Positions 35,164 through 44,123 of a stretch of 64,000 nt of DNA are shown here, in pieces. Source of the DNA: BQWY01 sp046351095 (GTDB lineage Bacteria > Nitrospirota > Nitrospiria > Nitrospirales > Nitrospiraceae). Numbering within the stretch: position 1 is the stretch's first letter; each line of letters begins with the position of its first letter. The position numbers and the translations under genes are program-made. The notes beneath the pieces are model-generated. The model was not told the origin of the DNA. It saw only the letters and a program-made list of their open reading frames with translations, and searched no databases. The stretch spans positions 3,095,634 through 3,159,633 of the forward strand of contig JAXLZC010000001.1 of the NCBI GenBank assembly GCA_046351095.1, written 5' to 3'.

Positions 35164-35559
35164 ATGCGAAACGGAATTCAGCAGTATCAGCAGACCCACA
35201 TTCTTACTGCCTCGGGCGTGCAGCTCGTCGTCGTGCTCTACGACGGCGCCATCCAATCGATGCAGCTGGCTCGCGAAGCGATCGTAAAAAACAATCAGGT
35301 CGACAAGGCGCGGTTTCTTCGCCGCGCAGTGAACGTCGTGACGGAGCTGTCCAACGTGCTCGATATGGAGCGCGGCGGCGAGATCGCCGTGTCGCTTCGG
35401 CGCCTCTACGACTATGTGTTGGCCGAGTTGATGCAGGCGAATTTGCACCATCGCGCCGAGAAGCTCGATGGCCCAATACGTTGTTTGACCACGCTTCGCG
35501 AAGCGTGGCAGACCGTGGCCGCGAAGGGAAGCGACGCCTATGCCAACGCCGGGCGATGA
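35164..35559 (+). CDS. fliS: FliS, flagellin export chaperone
   Basis: FliS binds the flagellin C-terminus and prevents premature polymerisation. The 131-residue protein has QQYQQTHILTASGVQLVVVL, YDGAIQSMQLAREAIVKNN and the helical LSNVLDMERGGEIAVSLRRL with YDYVLAEL, matching the family throughout. It follows fliD by 27 bases; its last 20 bases overlap the following small gene. Confidence 0.94.
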   Translation: MRNGIQQYQQTHILTASGVQLVVVLYDGAIQSMQLAREAIVKNNQVDKARFLRRAVNVVTELSNVLDMERGGEIAVSLRRLYDYVLAELMQANLHHRAEKLDGPIRCLTTLREAWQTVAAKGSDAYANAGR

Positions 35560-35896
35560 GAGCGCGGGGGCGAACGGTTCAGCCGCCTCTCGCGAGGGGG
35601 TGAGCCAATTGACGGTTCGTGCGTTGGAAGCGGCCGAGCGGGGCCGGTGGGATGAGGTCGAAGCCTGTTATCAGGCTCGTGAAGCGTGGTTTCGAGACAA
35701 CCCCGTCTCGCCGAATCTTGCCCGTGCGCTTCTCGCCATGGATCAGGCGGTGATGGAGCGTGTATCCGCAGCCCAGGCGGCGACTGGGCAGGCGCTTACC
35801 CAAGCCCTGACCGTGCATCGTCAGTGGCGCACAATTTCTGCTTCGATCGTCGAGCCCACGACGGCCATTGGTCGTCGATTGGATGCCAGTACGTAA
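35540..35896 (+). CDS. FliT-like small helical protein
   Basis: This 118-residue helical protein starts 20 bases inside fliS. Its core (VRALEAAERGRWDEVEACYQ, LARALLAMDQAVMERVSAAQ) has the size, helical pattern and position of FliT, the FliD chaperone usually encoded after fliS. Sequence identity cannot be judged by eye because FliT is very divergent, so no symbol is given. It could also be an unrelated coiled-coil partner. Co-translation with fliS is likely. Confidence 0.65.
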   Translation: MPTPGDESAGANGSAASREGVSQLTVRALEAAERGRWDEVEACYQAREAWFRDNPVSPNLARALLAMDQAVMERVSAAQAATGQALTQALTVHRQWRTISASIVEPTTAIGRRLDAST

Positions 35897-35903
35897 AGAC
35901 ATC

Positions 35904-36503
35904 ATGATGCCAAAAACCAAAACGCCGACTGTGACCGATCGCCGAGAGTGGCTTCGGATCGACGATCGCCTTCCGCTGGAGTATCGCTTGTTTGGCGCGG
36001 GTGCCCCGGAGGGGAATGGCGCGCCGGTGACTCCTGAGCACGTCGCGTCTCTGCAGGAATTCTTGAGTCAACCGGCTCACGAGGTGGCGGGCACGCTCAA
36101 ACCGGACGACCCACAGGCAGCCTTGATCCCGTGGATGTTGAAGATGGATTGGGCGTTGGGCGTGGTTTTGGGGACGCTGGCGCGGATGGCGCCGGAAGGG
36201 ATGACGATCCCGCGAATGACGGACGTGAATATCAGTGCGACCGGCATAAGTTTCCCCAGCCATCAGCACTATGAACCGCAGACCAAACTCGAAATCCGTA
36301 TGATTCTTCCGCCCTTTGTGCCGTTGAACACGGCTGCCGAGGTCGTTCGGACCACGGATGCCGGCAACCACCCTTCGGGTCCGTATGTCGTGGCCGTATC
36401 GTTCGTCGACATGCGATCGGACGACCAAGATTGCCTCATCCGCCATATTCTCCAACTCCAAGCCGAACGCCTCCGTACTCGCCAGCGTAGCGTCGCGGCC
36501 TAG
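35904..36503 (+). CDS. PilZ-domain protein, probable c-di-GMP receptor near motAB
   Basis: The N-terminal RREWLRIDDRLPLEYRLFG holds the RxxxR motif and TDVNISATGISFPSH the D/NxSxxG motif of PilZ c-di-GMP receptors. About 80 residues lie between them (normally ~25), with a helical insert. Later strands include PPFVPLNTAAEVVRTTDAG and VVAVSFVDMRSDDQDCLIRH. The product has 199 residues from the first of two adjacent ATGs. Its location between fliT-like and motA suggests a YcgR-like brake on the motor, paired with the HD-GYP phosphodiesterase at 15641; this role is inference. Confidence 0.82.
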   Translation: MMPKTKTPTVTDRREWLRIDDRLPLEYRLFGAGAPEGNGAPVTPEHVASLQEFLSQPAHEVAGTLKPDDPQAALIPWMLKMDWALGVVLGTLARMAPEGMTIPRMTDVNISATGISFPSHQHYEPQTKLEIRMILPPFVPLNTAAEVVRTTDAGNHPSGPYVVAVSFVDMRSDDQDCLIRHILQLQAERLRTRQRSVAA

Positions 36504-36573
36504 CCTTCTTGTCTCTTCGGATAACCTACGTACATATCGGCAAGAAGGGCACGCGTCGAGCGGGCGCTTCGCC

Positions 36574-36601
36574 TCAAGTTCTCTTGTCGGACAACCGATA
36601 C
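36574..36601 (+). promoter_or_regulatory. Candidate sigma-28 promoter for the HTH-motA-motB unit
   Basis: TCAAG (36574-36578) and ACCGATAC (36594-36601) are spaced as CAAG-N15, close to the sites before flgM and flagellin. The start of transcription would be near 36608. That leaves only a few bases before an in-frame ATG at 36613, which supports ATG 36661 as the real start of the small gene that follows. Confidence 0.55.
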
Positions 36602-36660
36602 CAACTGGAACCATGCAGCAGCTCTCAACCATAACCACTACACACCCAGAGCGAAGCCCC

Positions 36661-36846
36661 ATGAGCGACGGCGACATCATGACGGTGCCAGAAGTCGCGC
36701 AGTTTCTGCGCGTCCCCAAATCCACGGTGTACAAACTGGCGCGACTCGGGCAACTGCCGGCATCCAAGATCGGTAAACATTGGCGGTTTTTCCGCCGCGA
36801 TTTGGAGACCTGGGTCCATCGTCTCGGTCCTATGCCGTCGGCCTAG
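36661..36846 (+). CDS. Excisionase/MerR-type small DNA-binding protein
   Basis: This 61-residue protein is almost entirely a winged helix-turn-helix of the excisionase/helix-turn-helix-17 type: IMTVPEVAQFLRVPKSTVYK, LARLGQLPASKIGKHWRFF and RRDLETWVHRL. Such proteins bind DNA as small transcription factors; those linked to phage excision are only one branch, and no integrase is nearby. The ATG at 36661 is chosen because the sigma-28 site ends at 36601. An upstream ATG at 36613 would add 16 residues. It lies 72 bases before motA and is probably co-transcribed with it. Confidence 0.78.
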   Translation: MSDGDIMTVPEVAQFLRVPKSTVYKLARLGQLPASKIGKHWRFFRRDLETWVHRLGPMPSA

Positions 36847-36918
36847 ATGCAGCGTATGCGTGGGATGTCGTGCCAGGCTGGACGAGTCGATTTCGTGCAG
36901 GACACGAGGTAGGTTCGC

Positions 36919-37689
36919 GTGGATATTTTGACCATATTGGGCGTGGTGGTGGCGATCGGGTCCATCTTGGGCGGTCAAGCCCTGGAAGGCGGGCACGCGT
37001 CGTCCATCATGCAAGCGACTGCCTTCATCATCGTCATGGGCGGCACCATCGGTGCCTGCCTCGTGCAAAATCCTATGCACGTGGTCTTAAAAAGTATCTC
37101 GCTGATTTCTCTCGCATTGTTTAATCCGAAGGGGGACCCCAAGGCGCAGCTGAAGCAGGTCGTCGACCTCGCGCAGGTGGCGCGTAAGCAAGGGTTGTTG
37201 GCGTTGGAAGGGAAGGTCAAGGACATCGAAGATCCGTTTTTTCGGAAGGGCGTGCAATTGATTGTGGACGGGACGGAAGGAAAAATGGTGCGCGAGATTC
37301 TCGAAGTCGAGATGGAGCACCATGAAGAAGAAGGTGTGACGGCCGCGAAGGTCTGGGAAGCCGCCGGCGGGTATGCACCGACGGTCGGAATTCTCGGCGC
37401 TGTGTTGGGTCTAATTCACGTCATGGAAAACTTGGCCGACCCCTCGAAACTCGGCGGCGGTATCGCCACCGCGTTCGTGGCGACGGTGTATGGCGTAGGC
37501 GCGGCCAACCTGTTTTTTCTGCCGCTTGCCAATAAGATCAAGTTGAAGATCAAGGCGGAGTCTCACGGGCGGACCATGTTGATCACGGGACTCGTCGGGA
37601 TTGCGTCGGGCGAGAACCCTCGCCAGCTCGAAGAGAAACTCGCCGGGTACGTCGGCGGCGGCCATGGCGGGGACGACAAGAAGCACTAG
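36919..37689 (+). CDS. motA: MotA, flagellar motor stator protein
   Basis: MotA forms the ion channel and torque-generating part of the stator with MotB. The 256-residue protein starts MDILTILGVVVAIGSILGGQ, has four membrane segments (for example TAFIIVMGGTIGACLVQNPM), a cytoplasmic loop with LLALEGKVKDIEDPFFRKGV and the conserved GGYAPTVGILGAVLGLIHVM. It ends with LEEKLAGYVGGG and a Gly/His/Lys tail. The GTG start at 36919 has GAGGTAGG upstream. Motor ion specificity cannot be read from sequence alone. Confidence 0.95.
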   Translation: MDILTILGVVVAIGSILGGQALEGGHASSIMQATAFIIVMGGTIGACLVQNPMHVVLKSISLISLALFNPKGDPKAQLKQVVDLAQVARKQGLLALEGKVKDIEDPFFRKGVQLIVDGTEGKMVREILEVEMEHHEEEGVTAAKVWEAAGGYAPTVGILGAVLGLIHVMENLADPSKLGGGIATAFVATVYGVGAANLFFLPLANKIKLKIKAESHGRTMLITGLVGIASGENPRQLEEKLAGYVGGGHGGDDKKH

Positions 37690-37723
37690 GGCAGGGTAGA
37701 TCTGTCTGCAGTAACCCAGGACT

Positions 37724-38491
37724 ATGGCGAAGCACAAACACGAAGAACATGAGAACCACGAACGTTGGTTGGTGTCCTATGCGGACTTCATCACGTTGTT
37801 GTTCGCCTTCTTCGTGGTCATGTATTCCATTTCCTCGGTCAATGAAGGTCGGTTTCGGGCCGTCAGCGATTCGATCCAAGCCGCGCTGAAGCCGGTCGTC
37901 AGTTCGCCTGCCTCCACGAAAGTCATCGCCATCGGCGACAAGAGCACCTCGGTCATGCCGGTCATCTCCAAAAAAGCGCAGATCGTGCGTAAGTTAAAAG
38001 ATGTGCTCGGCAGCAAGAACAAACAGCTGAATATGATCGAGCACGTGAACGTCATCGAGACGGAGGCAGGGATCAAGGTCGCCATTTCTGACAACATGAT
38101 GTTCGAGAGCGGGCAGGCCGAACTGAAAGCCCAGGCGTTTCCGCTCCTTGAAGCTATGGCCGAAACGTTGAACGACCACGGCATGAAAGATCTACGGGTG
38201 CTCGGACATACGGACAATGTGCCGATGCGTACGGCGCAGTTCCCTTCCAATTGGGAGCTGAGTTCCGCGCGGGCCGTGACGGTCGTGCGGGCGTTGTCGG
38301 AGCTCTATCATGTACCGGCGGACAAAATGTCGGCGGCGGGGTATGCCGAATACAAGCCGGTGGCGGACAACCTGACGCCGGAGAATCGCGCGCTCAACCG
38401 TCGAGTCGAGCTCATCATCGTGCTTGATCAAGAAACCACACACACCCTCCTCATGGACAACGCCTTGGGCGAAGTCAGGCCGGCCCCCTAG
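37724..38491 (+). CDS. motB: MotB, flagellar motor stator protein
   Basis: The 255-residue MotB has a short cytoplasmic N-terminus, one membrane helix (WLVSYADFITLLFAFFVVMY) with the ion-carrying aspartate at residue 21, a plug-like linker, and a C-terminal OmpA-like peptidoglycan-binding domain. That domain has DLRVLGHTDNVPMRTAQFPS, NWELSSARAVTVVRALSEL and AEYKPVADNLTPENRALNRR. It anchors the stator to the cell wall. It follows motA by 34 bases and ends the flagellar part of the window. Confidence 0.96.
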   Translation: MAKHKHEEHENHERWLVSYADFITLLFAFFVVMYSISSVNEGRFRAVSDSIQAALKPVVSSPASTKVIAIGDKSTSVMPVISKKAQIVRKLKDVLGSKNKQLNMIEHVNVIETEAGIKVAISDNMMFESGQAELKAQAFPLLEAMAETLNDHGMKDLRVLGHTDNVPMRTAQFPSNWELSSARAVTVVRALSELYHVPADKMSAAGYAEYKPVADNLTPENRALNRRVELIIVLDQETTHTLLMDNALGEVRPAP

Positions 38492-38612
38492 CTGTAAAAT
38501 CATACGTATCCTCGTCCGCAGCTCCTTCCTGCCGCGGCTGTTCTTCACGAGACAGTCTGCATCGTTGTCGGTGTAGGGATTGCGTAATTGCACCAGGGCG
38601 AATCGGATCTAC

Positions 38613-38639
38613 TTGGCCCGCACTGTTCAGACATAGAAT
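38613..38639 (+). promoter_or_regulatory. Weak candidate housekeeping promoter before the PAS kinase
   Basis: TTGGCC (38613-38618), fifteen bases, TAGAAT (38634-38639) resembles a sigma-70 promoter with a short spacer. TAGAAT recurs as a possible -10 before the htrA gene (45509) and before the GGDEF gene (56719). The rest of the 182-base gap after motB shows nothing else I can support. Confidence 0.3.
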
Positions 38640-38673
38640 GTGACTCTTCGCATCAGCCCTGAGGAGGTCACGT

Positions 38674-41600
38674 ATGCGTCCTGTCGTGCCGTCGACTGCG
38701 GAGCCGCTTGGCGTTCGTGCCGATTCCGACGGTCGACAGGAGCCCGTCGTCGGTGCCGCCTCTTCTGCCCTGCTGACACAAGCACTGTTCGGGAGTGAAG
38801 ATCTTGTCTACGTGACCGATGCGGTGCATCGGTATCTCTACGTGAATCCTGTTGCGGCTGCCGCCATCGCCGAATCGGAGGCGCTCCGAGGGGATCGCTC
38901 AACACGATCAGGTGAGATCGGAGACCTCGACACGCTCCTCGACGGCGATAGGGGGGTCTTGGAGAGCGGTCAGACTTACGAGGCTGACGTTCGAATACGC
39001 ATCGCCGGCCAGGATCGCGCCTACTCCCTCAAAAAAACTCCTGTGCGTGATGCAACCGGCGGGGTGACGGCGGTGCTGACGATCGGTCGTGACGTGACGA
39101 CGCGAGCTGCGACGCTGGCGCAGCTTCGGGCGAACGAGGAGCGGTTGAATCGCGCGGTCGAGGGGGCCAGCGATGCGCTGTGGGACGTCGAATGTTCGCT
39201 CGATCCGGCGGACGCGCAGCGTGCGCAACGAATCTGGTGGTCTCCGGCGATCTGGCGCGTGATCGGATTGGATCCGACGGAGACTTTCTCCACCGTAGGG
39301 GACTGGCTCGCGCGAGTACATCCTGAGGACGGCGCGCGCATGATTGCGCAGACAATGGAATGTATTCACGCGCGTTGTCCGTTTGTGGTGGAGTATCGGT
39401 TACGGGATGCAAACGGCGACTACCGGTGGATTCGAGCGAGGGGGCGGGCCCTCTGGAGTGAGGACGGTTGCAATATCCGCATATCCGGCTCGTGTCAGGA
39501 CATTACGGTGCAATACGAGATGGAGCAGGCCCTGCGCGAAAGCGAAGAGCGGTATCGTCGTCTCTGCGATCTCTCTCCGCTCGGCATGTTTGTGTTGTGC
39601 GAGGGCACGATGGTCTATGCCAACCAGGCGACCTGTACGCTGATGGGCGTGTCGTCGCCGGAGGAACTCTTCCGCCATCCGCCGTTGACGCTGGTCCATC
39701 CCGATTGCCGTGCGGCTGCTGCCGCCATCATGGAAAATTTAATGGTCGGGCGACAGGCGTTGAGCCATGCGGAACGTACCTATCTTCGTCCGGACGGGAC
39801 GTCGCTCGACGTTGAGGTCGACGCCGCCGCCGTTACCTGGAACGGGAAGTCTGCTATCCAAGGCATGTTCTCGGATATCTCCGCGCGTAAGCAGGCGGAA
39901 GCGGCGCTGCGGGCGAGCGAGGAACGGTTTTCGAAAGCGTTCCGTGCCATTCCGTATCCCTTCGTGATCTCGGATGTGATGACCGGCTTCGTCGTCGATG
40001 CCAATCGCGCGGCGTGCGAACACTTCGATCCGGACGGCAGAGACCTCATCGGGAAGACGACGGTCGAACTTGGCTTGTGGGGCCATCCCAGCGATCGCAC
40101 CCGTTTTGTCGACGAGCTGATGCGTGTGGGGTCCGTCAGGGACCATGCGGTGCAGTTTCGGACGAAATCGGGGGAACTGCGCGAGTATCAAATTTCCGCG
40201 GAGCTGATCGATTTACACGGCGTGTCTTGCTGCGTCACCGTCGGGAACGATGTGACGGACCGGCGGCGCGCCGAACAAGCGCTCTTGCAAGTCGCGAAGG
40301 GCGTATCCGCCGCCACGGGACGAGATTTTTGTTTGTCGCTTGTCCGGCATCTTTCAGAGTCCCTTGGCATCGACATGGTGACAGTCGCCTGTCCGATTGA
40401 GCCGAGCAGCGTCCGGGTGCGTACTGTCGCCGTGTTTGCCGACGGGCAGTGGCTGGAAAATTTCGAGCACGAAGTGCCGCGGTCGCCGTGCGAACTGGTT
40501 TTGCAGACAAAGGCTCCCTGCTGTATCCAACGCGGTGCGCGCGAGTCGTTCCCGCACTGCGGTCTGCTCGAAGCGCACCATATCGACAGTTATTTCGGTG
40601 TCCCGATGATCGGGCACGACGGTGCTATGCTCGGGTTGGTGGAATTGTTTCACCGGCGGCCGCTGGATGATGCCGCGCAGGTGTCGACGCTCGTCCATAT
40701 TTTTGCCAGTCGTGCCGCCGTCGAGATCGAACGACACCATGCCGAGTCGGCACTGCGACAGAGCGAAGCCCGCTATCGAACGTTGGTCGAGAGTCTGCGC
40801 GACCTCGTGTATCTCTTGTCGCCGAGCGGCACCATCGTCTCGATCAACTCGGCGTTGGAAACTCGGCTTGGATGGACACGACGCGAGTGGATCGGGCGGC
40901 CGTTTTTAGAATTGGTCCATCCGGAGGATCGTGCGTTGGCGACGGCGGAGATCGAGGGCGCCTTGGTCGGCCACATCGATCATCCGATCGACCTTCGCCT
41001 GCAGACGCGGTCCGGAGAATGGATGTCCGTCGAATGCGTGGGCAACGCCTACGAAGAGGATGGACGGATTGTTGGTGTACTTGGAGTTGCCCGCGACGTG
41101 ACCGCCCGGAAACAGGTCGAGGCGGCGATGGCGGTGAGTCGCGCCAACCTACGGCGTATTACCGATGCGATCCCCGGTGTCGTTTTCAAATATCGGATGG
41201 ACGGCGCCGGCATCCATCGCTTCGAGTTCGCCAGCCGCGGAACCGTCGAGCAAATGGGGCACGAGCCGGAAGTGCTGGAGGCCGACGTCGACGTCGGTTG
41301 GAATACAGTCTTGCCGGAGGACGTGCCGGGGCTGCAGGCGGCGATGGGCGTGTCCGCTGCAAGCCTGGCGAAGCTCGAACACGACTTTCGCATCATGACC
41401 CCGTATCCGAACGGCACCGTCATGAAGTGGTTGCGGGTCGAAGCCTTGCCGGAGCGACAACTCGACGGCGGAACGGTCTGGTACGGCATTTTTACGGATG
41501 TGACGGAGCGGCGCGCCAGCGAGCAGCGGCGGCGGTTCGCCGAGTTCGCGCTCAACCATGCGGGCGACGCGACGTTCGTGACGGACCTATCCGAGCGGCT

Positions 41601-42591
41601 CGTCTACGCGAACAAGGAAGCCAGTCGCTCGCTCGGGTACGCGCACGAACGGCTGTTGGGGAAAACGACCGCGGAGTGGGATGCGCAGTACGATGCCATC
41701 TTGCTGCATGAGCGCGTGCAACGCGCGCGACGCGGCGACCGTGTGCAATACGAAACGGTACATCGTCGCCAGGACGGACTGAGTTTTCCCGTCGAAGTGT
41801 CGCTCCGGTATCTCGAACATGAGGGGATCGGGTACGTCTGCTGTACGGCGCGCGACCTCACCGAGCGGCGGGATGTCGAGCGACGGCTGCGCCATGCGGA
41901 TCGCCTCGCGACCTTGGGGACAATCACTGCGGGGGTCGCCCACGAACTCAACAATCCGCTGTTTGTTATCACCGGGCAGCTGCATCTGATCGAACGGCAT
42001 TTGGCGCGGCGTCATCTCAAGGCCATCGGTACGGCACTGCTCTCGGCGCAGGAGGCCGCCAATCGCGCGACCGACATCGTGTCGCAATTTCTCTACACGG
42101 CGCACGCGGTCGGCGGGCGGGAGGAGTCGTGCGATGTGCCGAGTGTCGTGCGGAAAGCGGTGGCGCTGATGGATCGCGATTGTCGTGCCCATCACGTCAA
42201 GATCGACACGCAGTTCCAGGACGGGATTCCACAGATTCGCGCCGAGGCTCAAGCCCTCCTCCAGGTTTTGTTGAATCTGCTCACGAATGCGCGGCATGCG
42301 CTTCTCGCGCGGGCGAGCGACCGCCGGATCCGTGTGATCGTCGCCTCCGTTCTGTTGGATGGGGCTAGACTTGTCGAATGTCGTGTAGAGGACAACGGTC
42401 CCGGTATTCCCCCGGATTTATTGGCGCGGATTTTCGATCCATTTTTTACGACGAAACCTGTCGGCGAAGGAACAGGCCTGGGCTTGGCGATCTGCCACCG
42501 GATCGTCGGCGAGTTGCATGGGACGATTCATTGCGCGAGTCGCGTCGGCGAAGGTGCAACGTTTTGTGTGCGGTTGCCGGTCTCGGCATAG
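38674..42591 (+). CDS. Soluble multi-PAS/GAF sensor histidine kinase
   Basis: At 1305 residues this is a large cytoplasmic kinase with no membrane segment. I count about seven PAS modules (roughly 28-150, 153-285, 288-410, 413-530, 700-820, 822-950 and 952-1065) with the usual joints such as ISARKQAEAALRASEERF, and a GAF domain at about 535-690. The HisKA domain has AGVAHELNNPLF with the phospho-accepting His1090. The ATPase domain has LLNLLTNARHALL (N box), VEDNGPGIPPDLLARIFDPF (G1/F) and GEGTGLGLAICHRIVGEL (G2). A GAGGAGG site precedes the ATG. The NtrC-type regulator 83 bases downstream is its likely partner. The signal is unknown; PAS/GAF sensing of redox, ligand or light are options. Confidence 0.93.
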   Translation: MRPVVPSTAEPLGVRADSDGRQEPVVGAASSALLTQALFGSEDLVYVTDAVHRYLYVNPVAAAAIAESEALRGDRSTRSGEIGDLDTLLDGDRGVLESGQTYEADVRIRIAGQDRAYSLKKTPVRDATGGVTAVLTIGRDVTTRAATLAQLRANEERLNRAVEGASDALWDVECSLDPADAQRAQRIWWSPAIWRVIGLDPTETFSTVGDWLARVHPEDGARMIAQTMECIHARCPFVVEYRLRDANGDYRWIRARGRALWSEDGCNIRISGSCQDITVQYEMEQALRESEERYRRLCDLSPLGMFVLCEGTMVYANQATCTLMGVSSPEELFRHPPLTLVHPDCRAAAAAIMENLMVGRQALSHAERTYLRPDGTSLDVEVDAAAVTWNGKSAIQGMFSDISARKQAEAALRASEERFSKAFRAIPYPFVISDVMTGFVVDANRAACEHFDPDGRDLIGKTTVELGLWGHPSDRTRFVDELMRVGSVRDHAVQFRTKSGELREYQISAELIDLHGVSCCVTVGNDVTDRRRAEQALLQVAKGVSAATGRDFCLSLVRHLSESLGIDMVTVACPIEPSSVRVRTVAVFADGQWLENFEHEVPRSPCELVLQTKAPCCIQRGARESFPHCGLLEAHHIDSYFGVPMIGHDGAMLGLVELFHRRPLDDAAQVSTLVHIFASRAAVEIERHHAESALRQSEARYRTLVESLRDLVYLLSPSGTIVSINSALETRLGWTRREWIGRPFLELVHPEDRALATAEIEGALVGHIDHPIDLRLQTRSGEWMSVECVGNAYEEDGRIVGVLGVARDVTARKQVEAAMAVSRANLRRITDAIPGVVFKYRMDGAGIHRFEFASRGTVEQMGHEPEVLEADVDVGWNTVLPEDVPGLQAAMGVSAASLAKLEHDFRIMTPYPNGTVMKWLRVEALPERQLDGGTVWYGIFTDVTERRASEQRRRFAEFALNHAGDATFVTDLSERLVYANKEASRSLGYAHERLLGKTTAEWDAQYDAILLHERVQRARRGDRVQYETVHRRQDGLSFPVEVSLRYLEHEGIGYVCCTARDLTERRDVERRLRHADRLATLGTITAGVAHELNNPLFVITGQLHLIERHLARRHLKAIGTALLSAQEAANRATDIVSQFLYTAHAVGGREESCDVPSVVRKAVALMDRDCRAHHVKIDTQFQDGIPQIRAEAQALLQVLLNLLTNARHALLARASDRRIRVIVASVLLDGARLVECRVEDNGPGIPPDLLARIFDPFFTTKPVGEGTGLGLAICHRIVGELHGTIHCASRVGEGATFCVRLPVSA

Positions 42592-42674
42592 CCGCGGCGA
42601 GGCGAGTATGGTGGCGCCGTGTCAGGCGGCCTTGCCGTGAGGGGATTTGTGACGCAGATCGAAGGGACGCACTT

Positions 42675-44123
42675 GTGACGGATAACAGATCGGCCATATT
42701 GGTCGTCGACGACGATCCGCACATTCAGCGCATGCTGCAGGAATTTCTTCGCGATGAGGGATTCCGCACGGTGGCGGCGGAAACCACGCGTGCGGCGGTT
42801 GATGCCGTGCGCAAGGAACCGCCGGACCTCGTGTTGTTGGATATGCGGCTTTCCGACGGCACGGGCTTGGAGCTGCTCCGAACGCACCTGGTTCCGGAAC
42901 TCGGACGGTATCGTGTGGTGATGTTGTCCGCCTTCGCCAGTCAGAAGGATGCGGAGGAAGCGGTCCAGGCCGGTGCGTTCGACTACGTCACCAAACCCGT
43001 CTCGCTTCCGAAACTTGCCATCACCATCCGCAATTGTCTGCGGCTGCAGAAGCTGACCCAAGACTTGGAAAGTCTGTCCGCCGAATCGAGCGCGGGCGCC
43101 CGGCTCAGCGATATCGTGGGCATGAGCCCGGCGATCATGGCTGTGGCGGATCAGATCAAGCGTGTCGCGCCGTACGATGTGCCGGTGCTGATTCTCGGCG
43201 AAAGCGGCGCGGGCAAGGAATTGGTCGCGCGTGTGCTCCATACGTTGAGCGGTCGGCGACAGGCGTCGTTCGTGGCGCTGGATTGCGGCGCGATTCCGCA
43301 CGAGTTGGTGGAGTCCGAGTTATTCGGCCATGAAGAAGGGGCCTTTACCGGCGCAGGCGCGTCGCGGCCGGGTCGTATGGAGCGCGCTCAAGGCGGGACC
43401 CTGCTGTTGGACGAGGTCGGCAACCTGCCGCTGACGATCCAAGCGAAATTCTTACGGGTGTTGCAGTTTAAAGAATTCGACCGACTCGGCGGGCGACAGG
43501 TGGTGAAGGCGGATGTGCGGGTTATCGCCGCGACGAATGCCGATCTGGAGAAAATGGTGCAAGCGGGCACCTTCCGCAGCGATCTTTACTACCGACTGAA
43601 TGCCGTGACGATTCGCGTGCCGCCCTTACGAGAACGGGTGGAAGATATTCCGCTGCTCGCACACCTGCTGTTGATGAAGGCGAATCGCACGTACCAGATT
43701 CGTGTGCAGGGCATTTCAGCGCAGGCGCTCCGCCTCATGGAAGCGTACCCCTGGCCAGGCAACGTCCGCGAACTCGACAACGCGATTCGCGCTGCGGCGA
43801 TCGTCGCAGACCGCATGATCCGCGCCTCCCACTTGCCGGTGCACATCCGCGCTCCGATTGCGGAGCCGGAACCACGGGCCGGACACGAGATCGCATTATC
43901 GCGATCAGTCGGCGCCGAACCTGCGGAGTACGACGGCCTGTCGCTGACGCAGATCGGGCGTCGTGCGGCCGAAGAGGCGCAACGGACTGCCGTGTTGCGT
44001 GTCTTGGAAGAGACCGGATGGAATAAGGCGGAAACGGCCCGACGCCTGAAGATCGATTACAAAGCCCTCCATATCAAGATGCAACGCTGGGGGTTCCATG
44101 CCCCCACGCGCGGCAAATCCTAA
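42675..44123 (+). CDS. NtrC-family sigma-54 response regulator
   Basis: The 482-residue protein has a receiver domain (ILVVDDDPHIQRMLQEFL, phospho-acceptor Asp56 in LVLLDMRL) and an AAA+ domain with Walker A GESGAGKE near residue 174, the sigma-54-contacting GAFTGA loop near 222, Walker B GGTLLLDEVG and LYYRLNAVTIRVPPLRERVE. It ends in a Fis-type HTH (VLRVLEETGWNKAETARRLK, IDYKALHIKMQRWG). It should activate sigma-54 promoters when phosphorylated by the upstream kinase. The GTG at 42675 is chosen for AAGGGA just before it. Three sigma-54 sites in the flagellar region are possible targets, though a dedicated flagellar activator elsewhere cannot be excluded. Confidence 0.94.
   Translation: MTDNRSAILVVDDDPHIQRMLQEFLRDEGFRTVAAETTRAAVDAVRKEPPDLVLLDMRLSDGTGLELLRTHLVPELGRYRVVMLSAFASQKDAEEAVQAGAFDYVTKPVSLPKLAITIRNCLRLQKLTQDLESLSAESSAGARLSDIVGMSPAIMAVADQIKRVAPYDVPVLILGESGAGKELVARVLHTLSGRRQASFVALDCGAIPHELVESELFGHEEGAFTGAGASRPGRMERAQGGTLLLDEVGNLPLTIQAKFLRVLQFKEFDRLGGRQVVKADVRVIAATNADLEKMVQAGTFRSDLYYRLNAVTIRVPPLRERVEDIPLLAHLLLMKANRTYQIRVQGISAQALRLMEAYPWPGNVRELDNAIRAAAIVADRMIRASHLPVHIRAPIAEPEPRAGHEIALSRSVGAEPAEYDGLSLTQIGRRAAEEAQRTAVLRVLEETGWNKAETARRLKIDYKALHIKMQRWGFHAPTRGKS

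Noticed and set aside
36613..36660. Upstream ATG for the excisionase-type gene
   Set aside because: It would lie only a few bases after the predicted sigma-28 transcription start, leaving no room for a ribosome site.
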